The notes under the pieces: model-generated
Told to the model about the DNA's origin: nothing
The model's input: only the letters and a program-made list of their open reading frames with translations
Database searches by the model: none
Shown: positions 35,969-45,258 of the stretch, piece by piece
Numbering within the stretch: position 1 is the stretch's first letter
How the letters are laid out: each line of letters begins with the position of its first letter
Assembly (NCBI RefSeq): GCF_000171235.2
Contig: NZ_ABEA03000085.1
Span: forward strand, 44,648 to 108,647
Origin: Geminisphaera colitermitum TAV2
GTDB taxonomy: Bacteria; Verrucomicrobiota; Verrucomicrobiia; Opitutales; Opitutaceae
Length of the DNA: 64,000 nucleotides
Reading direction: 5' to 3'
Position numbers and translations under genes: made by a program

Positions 35969-37243
35969 ATGAAACGACTCCCCGTCACATGTGTATTTTG
36001 CCTTTTGGCCGCGTTGCCCGCCGCCCGCGCAACCGACATTCGCACCTTCCCCTCCCCCCCCCCCGCCGAGGCCCGGAAGGAACGTATCTGGGATACCGAT
36101 ACATTGTTCGCAGCTCCGCCCACACACGATACCTCGGCAACCGGTTTCATCGCACACGACGGCATCGCGCCCGTATTCTATGACAGTGTTCCGTATCAAG
36201 GTCGCCCGACGCGCGTGTTCGCATGGGTCGGCATTCCGAACACACCACCCGGCGTCAAGGTCCCTGGCATCGTCCTTGTGCATGGCGGCGGCGGCACTGC
36301 CTTCCGTGACTGGGTAAAACTCTGGATGGATCGTGGCTACGCGGCCATCGCCATGGACACCTACGGCTGCATTCCAACCGCTGAGGACGGCATGAACGTG
36401 AAAAGCAAACACCATCCGGATGGCGGTGCGCCTTTTGCCGGTGGCGGCTTCAAGCAGGCCGACCTCCCCGTGCAGGATCAGTGGATGTATCATGCCGTTG
36501 CCGCGGTTGTTCGCGGACACAGCCTGTTGCGCTCCATGCCCGGAGTTGATCCCGACCGCATCGGACTGACCGGCATCTCCTGGGGCGGCATCCTCACCGG
36601 GATCGTCGCCAGCGTGGACACCCGGTTCAAGTTTGCCGCTCCGGTTTACGGATGCGGTTTCCTCGGCGAGAACTCATTCTGGCTAACCAGCGTGTTTCAG
36701 GAAACCTCCCCATCGATAATAGAAAAATGGATACGACTATGGGACCCAAGCCAGCACGTCTTCCGCATCGCCATGCCCATGCTGTTTTGCAACGGAACCA
36801 ACGATAAACATTTCCGCCCCGACTCATGGCAAAAGACCTGGCGGCTGGTTCCCGTCCCTCCCGCCTCCGTGACGCTCTCCCTGAAAATCCGCATGGGCCA
36901 CGGCCATCCGCCGTCCGGCGATCCGCGCGAGATAACCGTATTCGCCGACTCGATACTCCGCGGGCTCGAACCATTGACCGCCATCATTGATCAGGGTGAG
37001 ACCGACGGCTCCGCATGGGTTCGCTATTCCAGTCCACGCCCCGTTCGCAGCGTGTATTTCGTTTACACGCAGGACGAGGGAGACTGGCCCCTGCGAGAGT
37101 GGAAACAGACGCTGGCTGCCATCGTCGGCGACAGGGCCACGTTCACCATCCCCGCCCAAACAACGGCCTGGTATTTCAACATTCTCGATGACCGCGGCTG
37201 CACCGTCAGCAGCGGGCTCGTCACACCAAACACACCAAAATAG
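35969..37243 (+). CDS. Secreted alpha/beta hydrolase (esterase-like)
   Basis: 424 residues, signal peptide 1-21. The oxyanion segment HGGGGTAF (105-112) and nucleophile elbow GISWGG (Ser204) mark a serine hydrolase of the acetyl-xylan-esterase/dienelactone hydrolase type. The later His in MGHGHPPSG (near 311-314) and an Asp near NGTNDKHF (about 275) complete the likely triad. It probably removes acyl groups from the glycan attacked by the GH78 enzyme. A run of 11 C after the signal peptide encodes PSPPP. It is tightly packed in the operon (6 bp to the next gene). Confidence 0.85.
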   Translation: MKRLPVTCVFCLLAALPAARATDIRTFPSPPPAEARKERIWDTDTLFAAPPTHDTSATGFIAHDGIAPVFYDSVPYQGRPTRVFAWVGIPNTPPGVKVPGIVLVHGGGGTAFRDWVKLWMDRGYAAIAMDTYGCIPTAEDGMNVKSKHHPDGGAPFAGGGFKQADLPVQDQWMYHAVAAVVRGHSLLRSMPGVDPDRIGLTGISWGGILTGIVASVDTRFKFAAPVYGCGFLGENSFWLTSVFQETSPSIIEKWIRLWDPSQHVFRIAMPMLFCNGTNDKHFRPDSWQKTWRLVPVPPASVTLSLKIRMGHGHPPSGDPREITVFADSILRGLEPLTAIIDQGETDGSAWVRYSSPRPVRSVYFVYTQDEGDWPLREWKQTLAAIVGDRATFTIPAQTTAWYFNILDDRGCTVSSGLVTPNTPK

Positions 37244-37249
37244 AATCCC

Positions 37250-39286
37250 ATGAAAGCATACAAAACAGTCCACTCGCTTACCGACTGGAGGCGCACCATT
37301 GCGTTGCCATTGCTGTCTCTCGCCATCGCGCCTCTGGCCGCTCAAACAACCACCTGGACCGGCGGCGGCGCAAACACGAACTGGAGCACGTCGGCCAACT
37401 GGAGCGCCGCGCCCGCCGGTCAGGACGTGCTCTTCACCAACGCGGGGACTGGAGCCGACGCTGCCACCGTCACCAGTATCGTCGATGACAACTACACCAT
37501 CGGATCGTTGCGGTTCGACTATATGAACCCGGCGGAGGCCAACACCAACACTTGGCAGAACATCCAGATCAACTCCGGGAAAACGCTGACGGTGAATGGC
37601 AGTCTCTCCATCGGCTCCTCGACGGAACCTGCGACTTACGGCAACACCAACTATGCCCACCCAAATTATCTGACCATTGGGGGAGCAGGCTCTCTCGTCG
37701 TCAACGGTGGCGGCACCGGAAGCGTGACGATTCTTCCGCCAAACACGACGACCGCTCAATTCCGCTACATGCGCACCGCGACCCTCAACCTGCAGAATCT
37801 GGCAAGCTTTTCGGCGACCAATCTGGACCGGTTCGTGCTCGGTGCTGACCGCAGCGGCGGCGTGTCCTGGATCAGCAGCCAAGTGATACTCGCCCAAAAC
37901 AACACCATCCAGGCGTCCACCTTGGTCATGGACGGCTTCGCAGGCTCGTCCCGGGTGTCATTGGGCACGACGAACACGGTGCATGTGGACGACATCCTCA
38001 TCGGCCATCAATCGCTTCCTGCGCAAACGTGGGCCCAAGGCGCCGCCACGCTGGCCTTCCGTTCCGGTGTCACTGGTGCCACCGTCGAAATCCGGGGAAA
38101 AGATGGCCTAAGCGGAGCCGACATCCTCGTAGGCCGCAGCGGACTGCCTTATTTGGCCACGATTACCGGCACGGCCGGTGAAGGCACCCTCAACCTCGAA
38201 GGCGGCACGACCGACGCCAGGGTCAACAACCTCGTCATCGGCCTCGCCGACCAAGGAACCACCAACCTGACCTCCGGCTCCGCCGTCACTGGCACCGCCA
38301 TCCTTGGGGCCGGTCTGATGGAAGCCGCCAATGTCGTCGTCGGTCGCACCACGACCGGCAACACAAACACCAACGACGGCATCACCGCCGCCGCCACGCT
38401 CACCATCAAAAACGGTGGCACTCTCGATGTATCCGGAAACCTGATACTTGGCGATGCGCAGCAGTCCAGGATTGCCCTCACCTCCACCCTCAATCTCCAA
38501 CTCGGCACCCTCAAGGCCTCCTCCATCAGCACCGGAGCCAGCGCCGCGGGGACGGGGATCGGCAAAAAAACCGTGGCCTTCAACTGGAGCCAGAACACGA
38601 CCATCCAAAACCACGCCAACGCCAGCCTCCACATCAGCGAGGGCGTTAATCTGACGCTACTCGGAACCGGTGTGCATACCTTCAACATCGACGATGGCCA
38701 GACTGGCACCGTTGACTCTTCCATCCTCGGCGAAGGCGGCGTTGCCAAGACCGGCGAAGGCACCCTGGTGCTCAACTCCACCGGCAACACCTACACTGGA
38801 ACCACCACCGTTTCGGCGGGCCGTCTGATTGTGAACGGCAGCCTCGCCAGCAGTGCCGTCACCCTGAACAACGGAGCCGCGTTGCGGGCGACCGATACCA
38901 TCTTTGCTGCTCTCACCTGGAACGGTGGTGCAAAAATCGAGGCCGACCTCGTCAGCCTCTCCGCTGGCCTGTCACTGAACGGCGCCTTCACCCAAGGAAC
39001 CGGCGGCGGTTTTGTTTTCGATTTCCTTAACACCGGTGAAGTCGGCCAGACCTACACGCTCATCAGCGGCTGGACTTCGACCAGTTTTGTCGGAACCGCT
39101 TTCGGCTATGAAAATCTGGCCGCCGGATTGCTCGGCACCTTTGACCTCACTGGCAACACCCTGACCTTCACCACCACCGCCATACCTGAACCTGCGGTAA
39201 CCACGTCCATCATGCTGACCGTCGTGGCGACGGCTGCGGGCATTGCGCGCCGACGCATCGGCAACCGCTCCCGCAACCGCAACTGA
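37250..39286 (+). CDS. Autotransporter-type beta-strand repeat PEP-CTERM protein
   Basis: 678 residues with an N-terminal signal region (TIALPLLSLAIAPLAA). TTWTGGGANTNWSTSANW is the typical opening of passenger domains with autotransporter-associated beta-strand repeats. GEGTLVLNSTGNTYTGTTTV near residue 505 is a clear PATR-type repeat. The end AIPEPAVTTSIMLTVVATAA with RRRIGNRSRNRN is a PEP-CTERM signal, so the protein is a large surface-anchored beta-solenoid rather than a true autotransporter. A glycan-binding or matrix role is likely. Confidence 0.88.
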   Translation: MKAYKTVHSLTDWRRTIALPLLSLAIAPLAAQTTTWTGGGANTNWSTSANWSAAPAGQDVLFTNAGTGADAATVTSIVDDNYTIGSLRFDYMNPAEANTNTWQNIQINSGKTLTVNGSLSIGSSTEPATYGNTNYAHPNYLTIGGAGSLVVNGGGTGSVTILPPNTTTAQFRYMRTATLNLQNLASFSATNLDRFVLGADRSGGVSWISSQVILAQNNTIQASTLVMDGFAGSSRVSLGTTNTVHVDDILIGHQSLPAQTWAQGAATLAFRSGVTGATVEIRGKDGLSGADILVGRSGLPYLATITGTAGEGTLNLEGGTTDARVNNLVIGLADQGTTNLTSGSAVTGTAILGAGLMEAANVVVGRTTTGNTNTNDGITAAATLTIKNGGTLDVSGNLILGDAQQSRIALTSTLNLQLGTLKASSISTGASAAGTGIGKKTVAFNWSQNTTIQNHANASLHISEGVNLTLLGTGVHTFNIDDGQTGTVDSSILGEGGVAKTGEGTLVLNSTGNTYTGTTTVSAGRLIVNGSLASSAVTLNNGAALRATDTIFAALTWNGGAKIEADLVSLSAGLSLNGAFTQGTGGGFVFDFLNTGEVGQTYTLISGWTSTSFVGTAFGYENLAAGLLGTFDLTGNTLTFTTTAIPEPAVTTSIMLTVVATAAGIARRRIGNRSRNRN

Positions 39287-39368
39287 ACCTCCGCGCATAA
39301 AGAAACAAAATAATCCGGCGGGCATCGGTGCGAACCGCTGCCCACCACTCATTCGTTTTTCCCAATCC

Positions 39369-40343
39369 ATGAAAATCCTGGAGATCGAGACACCGTCCAC
39401 CCGCGCCCCATCTTCGCGTCATGTTACGCCTGCCCTGCCCGGAGGCGCATGGCCGGTGTTGCTCACCCCCTTCGATGCAAACCGCAAAATCGACTGGTCC
39501 GCCTACCGCCGCCTGATCGACTGGTACATCGACAACGGAGCCTCCGGCCTGCTCGCGTCATGTCTTTCCAGCGAGCTCTTCCATCTCTCCTTCACCGAGC
39601 GCAAGGAACTGGTTGCCCGTGCGGTGCAACACACACGTGGCCGTGTGCCCGTGGTTGCCTCCGGCGCGCTGGGCAACACACCGCAGGAAGTCGCAGCGCA
39701 AGTGCGCGATCTGGCGGAAGCCGGACCCGCCGCCGTGGTCCTCCTCACCAACCAAGGCGTGCTCCCTGAGCAGGACGAATCCGCCCTCCGCAGTTGTGTG
39801 GAAACAATCATGGAAGACGTCCCCGCCGACATCGACCTCGGCCTCTACGAATGCCCCGTGCCGCAAAAACGCCTCTTGAGCCCCGGACTGGTTCATCATT
39901 TCGCCGCCACCAACCGCTTTGTGTTTTTCAAGGAAACAAGCTGTCAGGTCGATGTATTTACTTCAAAGATACAGGCCGCCGCAGGCACCCGGCTGGGCAT
40001 TTACGCCGCTGACAACCCGACGCTGCTGGCCTCGCTCCAGGCCGGAGCTCGCGGCTACAGCGGCATCGCGGCCAACGGCATCTGCGCTGAAATATCCTCC
40101 CTCTGCAAAAACTGGAAACGCGATCCCCGGCTCGCCACCACCCTGCAAACCCTCATCGGCCCCGCCTCCGTGGTCATCGGCACGCGTTACCCCGCCAGCG
40201 CGAAATATCTCCTGCGCGCGGTCCTCGGCACCTCCGTTGAATGCCGTTGGATGGATGCCTCCACCCTCTCGGAAAGTGACCGCGGGGCACTCGATCAACT
40301 CTCTGCCCTCGTCCTCGGCATTGCCCACCACACCATTTCGTAG
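39369..40343 (+). CDS. DapA-family aldolase/lyase with altered pyruvate loop
   Basis: About 324 residues from the ATG at 39369. It is a DapA/NanA-family TIM barrel: GAWPVLLTPFDANRKIDW start, Tyr in DLGLYECPVPQK and the expected Schiff-base Lys in FVFFKETSCQ. The usual G-T-T-G-E loop is replaced by SCLSSELFHLS, so substrate binding probably differs from NanA or DapA. It is the last intact gene of the GH78 run and may cleave a 2-keto-3-deoxy sugar acid made from rhamnose. This is inference. Confidence 0.8.
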   Translation: MKILEIETPSTRAPSSRHVTPALPGGAWPVLLTPFDANRKIDWSAYRRLIDWYIDNGASGLLASCLSSELFHLSFTERKELVARAVQHTRGRVPVVASGALGNTPQEVAAQVRDLAEAGPAAVVLLTNQGVLPEQDESALRSCVETIMEDVPADIDLGLYECPVPQKRLLSPGLVHHFAATNRFVFFKETSCQVDVFTSKIQAAAGTRLGIYAADNPTLLASLQAGARGYSGIAANGICAEISSLCKNWKRDPRLATTLQTLIGPASVVIGTRYPASAKYLLRAVLGTSVECRWMDASTLSESDRGALDQLSALVLGIAHHTIS

Positions 40344-40660
40344 CGATAATTGGCCCCAAAAACACGACGCCTGCATACTGCCCCCCGCATCCTCCTCCCT
40401 GCATCTTCCGCCCGCCACAAGCACGCATCACGCCTTGCCTTGGTAATGCATTGGGGGACTGGGCTCCGCCCAAAAAATTTGTCGGGACGACGAGGGCGGG
40501 CAACGTTCAGCCGGAAGGCATGAAAAGACGCCGCTTGGCGGGCCGCTTTCAGGTTGAATGAGAGATTGCGTTGAAGGATAAAGGCTGCGCTCGGGTGCCG
40601 CGCTGGCGCGAAGGACGCGATCGAACGCCCGCCTGTTTTTCAAACATCTCCCTCCCCCTT
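40344..40660. other. Intergenic region without a recognisable gene
   Basis: 317 bp between the aldolase gene and the broken BNR gene. Short ORFs exist on both strands, but none has coding character I can support. No terminator or known repeat was seen. Confidence 0.4.
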
Positions 40661-41709
40661 ATGCGACGCTTCCCATTCTCCCATTTCCTTTTCATCCTTG
40701 CCCTGACCGCGAAGTCGCTCGAAGCCGCGCCGACTGCCGGCGCGGAGCCTTTTTTCGAAATCCTGCCTCAGCCGGTGATCAAAGGCCTCGTGCATTTGCC
40801 CGGCGTGCTGGTCACGGATGCTGATACGGTGCTGCTGATCGCCCAGAGCCGCATCAAGAAGGGAGATCGGGATCCTGCGGATGTGGTCGTCACGCGCAGC
40901 TTGGACCAGGGAAAGACCTGGAGCGCCCCCGTGAAGCTGTATACCTCGGACGGCGCGAGCCACATGGGCTACAGTTGCATGCTGGTCGAGGATCGCACGA
41001 CCACGCCCCACACGATTCTCGCCTATTACACGGTCGGCCCGGCCGGCTGGAAGGAAGCCGCCAGCTCGTCTGGTATGGGCGGCGCAGCACCGACGAAGGC
41101 GCGAAATGGAGCGAGCCGTTCCTCGTAAAAAATGACGGCAACGCGGAGTCCAAGCCAACCAATGGCGGCCACGGTTTTCAATTCAGCGACGGCCGCATGG
41201 TCATCCCGGGCCGCAAGAGTTTTCTCACCAGCGACGACGGGGGAGTCTCTTGGACAACCCGGGGCACCGCCGAAACTGTCGAGACCAAGGTGGCTCCGCT
41301 GCCCGGCGCCGACGGGACGGACAGACTCTATCTCATCGCACGCAAATCCCGAAACTACCGCATTTATGGTGCTTTCGGCGAAAAGCTCGCCGAAGAAGGC
41401 GATCATCGAAATGTTTTCCCGAGTTCGGGCCGCAACCCCGGACTCGCACTCTACGCAGCCCGACGCGCAGGCGATCCGAATATTCTGCTCATGTCCGGCA
41501 TTCGCTCCCCGAAAGATCGCATCTTCAGCATCACCTACAGCACGGACGAGGGCCGGTCGTGGTCGTCGGAGAAACGAATCGATGAGACGGGATGGTATTC
41601 CGACATCGGAGTGACCAAGGACGGCACGATCATCGTGGCCTACACGGTTAATTTTTCGGCCAATCTGAAAATCGCGCGGTTTAATCTGCCGTGGATGATG
41701 GAGAAGTAA
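40661..41709 (+). pseudogene. Secreted sialidase-like protein, frameshifted
   Basis: The first frame from the ATG at 40661 encodes a signal peptide (RRFPFSHFLFILALTAKSLE) and the start of a BNR protein (RSLDQGKTWSAPVKL), ending at AYYTVGPAGWKEAAS. The rest is in another frame from about 41060 (LVWYGRRSTDEGAKWSEPF, SDDGGVSWTTRGT, STDEGRSWSSEKR) to the stop at 41709. A missing base, or two extra bases, between about 41050 and 41075 joins them. The full protein would have about 349 residues with four or more Asp boxes. It is either a real pseudogene or a sequence error. It follows the rhamnoside operon and is its likely former end. Confidence 0.85.
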
Positions 41710-41712
41710 GCT

Positions 41713-41743
41713 GAGCTGGCGGATTCGTGATCCGCCCAAGCTC
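41713..41743 (+). terminator. Hairpin after the broken BNR gene
   Basis: GGCGGAT and ATCCGCC around a five-base loop, extended by GAGCT and AGCTC. No strong T run follows, so it may be a weak terminator or a repeat unit. Confidence 0.45.
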
Positions 41744-41750
41744 TCCCTAA

Positions 41751-41948
41751 AACTTTCTTGCCCTTATCGGCGGCCTTTTTGTCTTCGCCGTGTGCGCGGC
41801 GCACGCCGCCATCGACATCCATTCAGCCGACCTCAAGGGCGATGGCGCGACAGACGATACGACCGCTCTTCAAAATGCCTTGGGGCGGGGAAAAGTGGAG
41901 CTGGTTTTTTCCCGAGGCGTTTACCTGATCGGCACAGGGCAATCCTGA
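41751..41948 (+). pseudogene. 5' fragment of a secreted beta-helix (pectate-lyase-like) gene
   Basis: A 65-codon open stretch without a start codon. It reads as the end of a signal peptide (LIGGLFVFAVCAAHA), then ADLKGDGATDDTTALQNAL and GKVELVFSRGVYLIG. This is the normal N-terminus of pectate-lyase or GH28-like beta-helix proteins (K-G-D-G-x-T-D-D). It then stops at TGA. It is a truncated remnant. Confidence 0.7.
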
Positions 41949-42003
41949 GAAGGGGCGAACCTTGCCTTTTGACATGCTGCAAAAAGCCCGGCCCGGGCCG
42001 GGA

Positions 42004-42020
42004 GGGGGGGGGGGGGGGGG
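42004..42020. repeat. G17 homopolymer among gene remnants
   Basis: Seventeen G between the beta-helix remnant and the next remnant. Confidence 0.85.
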
Positions 42021-42062
42021 AGAGGCAGAGAACCGGGACGGCAATCACGTAGTTTCTCCACG

Positions 42063-42175
42063 ATGACGCGAAGAAACGGCTTTTGTGAGGCACACACGTT
42101 CCGCTGGAACACTCCGGCGGTTTCCACGCTCGCGTGTATCAGTCCGGCAATGACACCCTGATAGTTGGTGTGCAA
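42063..42175 (+). pseudogene. Remnant of a third paralogue of the 974-residue secreted protein
   Basis: One frame reads HARVYQSGNDTLIVGVQ (about 42122-42175), closely matching YARVYQSGADNLVIGVQ near residues 851-867 of the protein at 21255, with DNA similarity too. An in-frame TGA lies upstream, and no start or downstream domain exists. It is a short decayed piece of a gene in the same undescribed family. Confidence 0.6.
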
Positions 42176-42222
42176 GCCGTGCAAAAATACTCAACACCTC
42201 CGCCTCCCTCGCCATCCGCGCC
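42176..42222 (-). pseudogene. Fragment similar to the YkgJ gene 3' region
   Basis: The plus-strand text here resembles 25732-25778. On the minus strand it reads GVEYFCTA, against AVEYFCTAY in the YkgJ protein at 25632. It joins directly to the preceding remnant, so the junction is a rearrangement scar. Confidence 0.5.
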
Positions 42223-42283
42223 TGTTCTTGTCGCTAATGTTCTGTCGCTAATTCGCACTTGAGGCACAGTTGCGCCTGCGACG

Positions 42284-44914
42284 ATGATTCGTTGCTTTAA
42301 GCAAATGCCTAATCGCGCCAACAAAATCGTCCGGGCCTGGCTGGAGTCGCCCACTCACGGCATCATTGAACTCGATCACGACTGGCGCGCCCGCCACCTC
42401 CCCCCGCTCCTCCTCGGCAACGGCACGGAATTTGCCACCCTCCAACGCATCCCCGACTACACCTTTGGCCTCGACCACGCCTACATGCTCGACCGCAAAG
42501 GCGACATCGTCTTCTTTATCCCCCAAGACGCCTGCCCCCTCCCCACAGGCAAAACCCGCCCCCCCTTCCCCATCCCGGACGACGACCCTGCCATCCCCGA
42601 TGACGCCACCCTCATCGACATTGACGCCCCCCCCCCCCCCCACACACACGCCGACACCGTTTACCTCGCTGGCGACTTCAACCAATGGCACCCCTACGAC
42701 CACCCCGAGTGGGCCCTCCACCCCGCAATCATTGACGGCAACCCCCTCCTCATCTGGCGCGGCCCCGCCGAACGCTTCCTCTCCCCCCCCCCCGACGCCC
42801 GTATCCAATTCAAATTCGTCACTGCCGCCGGCCGCTGGTTCGATGTCCCCCCCACCGCCCCCAACGCCGTCCGCGATCCACTCGGCAACTACAACCGCAC
42901 CATCGACCCCGACCGTACCGGCTGGCACCTCTTCCGCTTCACCGTCCCCGCCCCCCTCGACCTCGCCCAATCCTGGACCGTGCAATGGGTTGGCGACGGC
43001 AGCGCGCCCCTCATGCCGGGCCCCTTCTTTTACAACCTCCACACCACCCTCCCCCTCGGTGCCATCGTGCGCGGCCAGCACCGCGGCAACGACACCACCT
43101 TCCGCATCTTTGCCCCCCGCGCCCACTCCGTGGAACTCCACCTCTGCGACGATCTCGAACGCCAGGACGCCGCCCACGCCTACGCCCTCCAACGCCGCAC
43201 CGACGCGCACGGCGACGCCGGCGTCTGGGAAATCGTCCTCACCGGCAACCTCCACAACTGGTATTACTGGTACACCATTGACGGTCCCCGCGACGCCTTT
43301 GGCCTCTTTCGCCCCACCCACCGCATCCTCGACCCCTGGGCCCTTGCCACCACCGGTCCCCTCGGCCCCGCCATCGTCATCGACCCCGAATGGCTCGGCT
43401 CCGCCGACCAACAACAACACAACACCTCCGGCTCAGGGTTCGGGTCAGGGTCCGGGCTCGGCTCCGTCTACAAAACCCCCGCCTGGCACGACCTCGTCAT
43501 AGCCGAAGCCCACGTTCGCGACCTCGCCGCCCGCGCCCCCCTTGCCCTCTCCACCGACGAACGCCGCGGCTTCACCGGCCTGCGCCGCTGGGTGGACTCG
43601 CCCGACTTCTACCTCCACCGCCTCGGCGTCAACTGCGTCGAACTCCAACCCATCCAGGAAGCCGACAACAAAACCCCCGGCGAATACCACTGGGGCTACA
43701 TGACCAACAATTACTTTGCCCCCACCAGCAGCTACGCCCTCGACCCCGCGCGCGCCTCCGGACTCAAAGAATTTCAAGAACTCGTCGCCGCCTTTCACCG
43801 CCGCGGCATCGCCGTCCTCCTCGACGTCGTTTACAACCACGTTGGCGAACCCGCGCACCTCATGTTCATCGACCGCCTCTACTACTTTGAACAAGACGCC
43901 TCCGGCAAACTCAGCAACTGGAGCGGTTGCGGCAACGACCTGCGCACCAGCGCTGCCATGGCCACGCGCCTCATCATCGAAAGCTGCACCCACCTCATCG
44001 AAGCCTATGGCGTGGACGGCTTCCGCTTCGACCTCGCCGACCTCGTAGGCGTCCCCGTGCTCCGCCAAGTCGAAATCGCCCTCAAACGCGTCAAACCCGA
44101 CGTCATCCTCATTGCCGAACCCTGGAGCTTCCGCGGCCACGCCGCCGGCGCCCTCCGCGACACCGGCTGGGCGTCATGGAACGACGGATACCGCAACTTC
44201 CTCCGCGAATTCGTGCGCGGCGGCGGCACCTCCGAAACCTTTGAATACTTCCTCAAAGGCTCCCCCTGGCACTACGCCAAATGGCCTGCGCAGACCGTCA
44301 ACTACGTCGAATCCCACGACGACCGCACCTGGATCGACGCCATCACCGAGAACTTCAACGGCAACGGCGACCGCCCCACCGCTGGTGACCGCCAGCGCAC
44401 GCACCTCATGGCTGCCACCCTCTTCATGTCCATCGGCATCCCCATGCTCTCCGCCGGACAAGATTTCATTCGCTCCAAACAAGGCATCAACAACACCTAT
44501 CAAATGGGCGACATCAACGCCCTCGATTACCGCCGCATCTACCGCTACCCCACCACGCACACCTATTTCGCGGATTGGATCGCCTTCCGCCAAAGCGAAA
44601 CCGGCCGCCTCCTGCGTCACTACACACGCGCCAGCGAAGGCTTTTTCCGCTTCATTCGCGACCCGCACAGCAACGCCACTGCCGTCATTTACAACGCCGA
44701 CCACTCTCAAGGCGACCGCCAGCTCCTCTTCATCATCAACCCCCTCGACCAAGACATCACCCTCCCCCTTGGTGACGAACTCGCCTCGACCGACTGGAAA
44801 CACCTTGCTGACCAGGAACACTTTTTCCGTCCCACGATGCGCCGCACTGCCCGCCGCGTAACACCCGAGCACTACATGCCCCCCCTCAGTTGCGGCCTCT
44901 GGGTACGCGAATGA
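42284..44914 (+). CDS. GH13 alpha-glucan debranching/pullulanase-like enzyme
   Basis: 876 residues; ATG at 42284, with another at 42305. An N-terminal CBM48-like region (VYLAGDFNQWHPYDHPEW) and a second domain (TTFRIFAPRAHSVELHL) precede the GH13 barrel. Catalytic residues are visible: nucleophile Asp about 583 in GFRFDLADLVG, acid Glu about 612 in ILIAEPW and Asp about 679 in VESHDD. The N-terminal domains and barrel fit type I pullulanase or glycogen debranching enzymes acting on alpha-1,6 bonds. There is no signal peptide, so cytoplasmic glycogen or maltodextrin use is likely. C tracts at 42627-42641 and 42783-42793 encode proline runs. Confidence 0.88.
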   Translation: MIRCFKQMPNRANKIVRAWLESPTHGIIELDHDWRARHLPPLLLGNGTEFATLQRIPDYTFGLDHAYMLDRKGDIVFFIPQDACPLPTGKTRPPFPIPDDDPAIPDDATLIDIDAPPPPHTHADTVYLAGDFNQWHPYDHPEWALHPAIIDGNPLLIWRGPAERFLSPPPDARIQFKFVTAAGRWFDVPPTAPNAVRDPLGNYNRTIDPDRTGWHLFRFTVPAPLDLAQSWTVQWVGDGSAPLMPGPFFYNLHTTLPLGAIVRGQHRGNDTTFRIFAPRAHSVELHLCDDLERQDAAHAYALQRRTDAHGDAGVWEIVLTGNLHNWYYWYTIDGPRDAFGLFRPTHRILDPWALATTGPLGPAIVIDPEWLGSADQQQHNTSGSGFGSGSGLGSVYKTPAWHDLVIAEAHVRDLAARAPLALSTDERRGFTGLRRWVDSPDFYLHRLGVNCVELQPIQEADNKTPGEYHWGYMTNNYFAPTSSYALDPARASGLKEFQELVAAFHRRGIAVLLDVVYNHVGEPAHLMFIDRLYYFEQDASGKLSNWSGCGNDLRTSAAMATRLIIESCTHLIEAYGVDGFRFDLADLVGVPVLRQVEIALKRVKPDVILIAEPWSFRGHAAGALRDTGWASWNDGYRNFLREFVRGGGTSETFEYFLKGSPWHYAKWPAQTVNYVESHDDRTWIDAITENFNGNGDRPTAGDRQRTHLMAATLFMSIGIPMLSAGQDFIRSKQGINNTYQMGDINALDYRRIYRYPTTHTYFADWIAFRQSETGRLLRHYTRASEGFFRFIRDPHSNATAVIYNADHSQGDRQLLFIINPLDQDITLPLGDELASTDWKHLADQEHFFRPTMRRTARRVTPEHYMPPLSCGLWVRE
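42627..42641 (+). repeat. C15 homopolymer inside the GH13 gene
   Basis: Fifteen C coding for APPPPH near residues 115-120, upstream of the catalytic domain. A length change would inactivate the enzyme. Confidence 0.85.
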
Positions 44915-44933
44915 CGAACCTCGTTGTCTTAAC

Positions 44934-45120
44934 GGTAGGGAGGCCTCTCCGAGGCCTCCGCCTCCCGCCACCACGCTCCAAACACCTATCAATTTCGTAT
45001 TCACCCTCACACTACGCGCCGCGGAGGCCTCGGACGGAGCGCAGCAGCGCGCAGATGGCATCGCCGAAGGCGATGGCCCGAAGGGCTGCCCTCGGCAGAG
45101 GGCACAAAGGCCTCCCTACC
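44934..45120. repeat. Dispersed palindromic repeat GGTAGGGAGGCCTCTCCGAG, composite copy
   Basis: The left arm is a full 27-bp unit at 44934-44960. Split parts of the inverted arm are at 45022-45033 and 45108-45120. Related units are at 52399-52425 and in inverted pair at 61750-61853. It lies in the 344-bp gap between the convergent GH13 and alcohol dehydrogenase genes, which holds no gene that I can support. Confidence 0.8.
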
Positions 45121-45200
45121 AAGTAGCAAATGGCTACAGCTTAAATGAAACTGCTCTAATCGAGAGCCCCCCTTCGCTCGGTACGCGGTTGAGTGGAGCC

Positions 45201-45221
45201 GGGGGGGGGGGGGGGGGGGGG
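45201..45221. repeat. G21 homopolymer between convergent genes
   Basis: Twenty-one consecutive G, the longest tract in the window, 38 bp from the alcohol dehydrogenase stop codon. Confidence 0.9.
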
Positions 45222-45258
45222 AGGCCGCCGTTCCGTGGCAGGTGCCACGCGGCCACCG

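Noticed and set aside
40344..40660. A small gene or transposase remnant upstream of the broken BNR gene
   Set aside because: The short ORFs on both strands have no recognisable motif, signal or start context.
44934..45120. The palindromic repeat as a simple terminator of the GH13 gene
   Set aside because: No T run, and the same unit occurs inside a coding region and between cotranscribed genes; a dispersed repeat explains it better.
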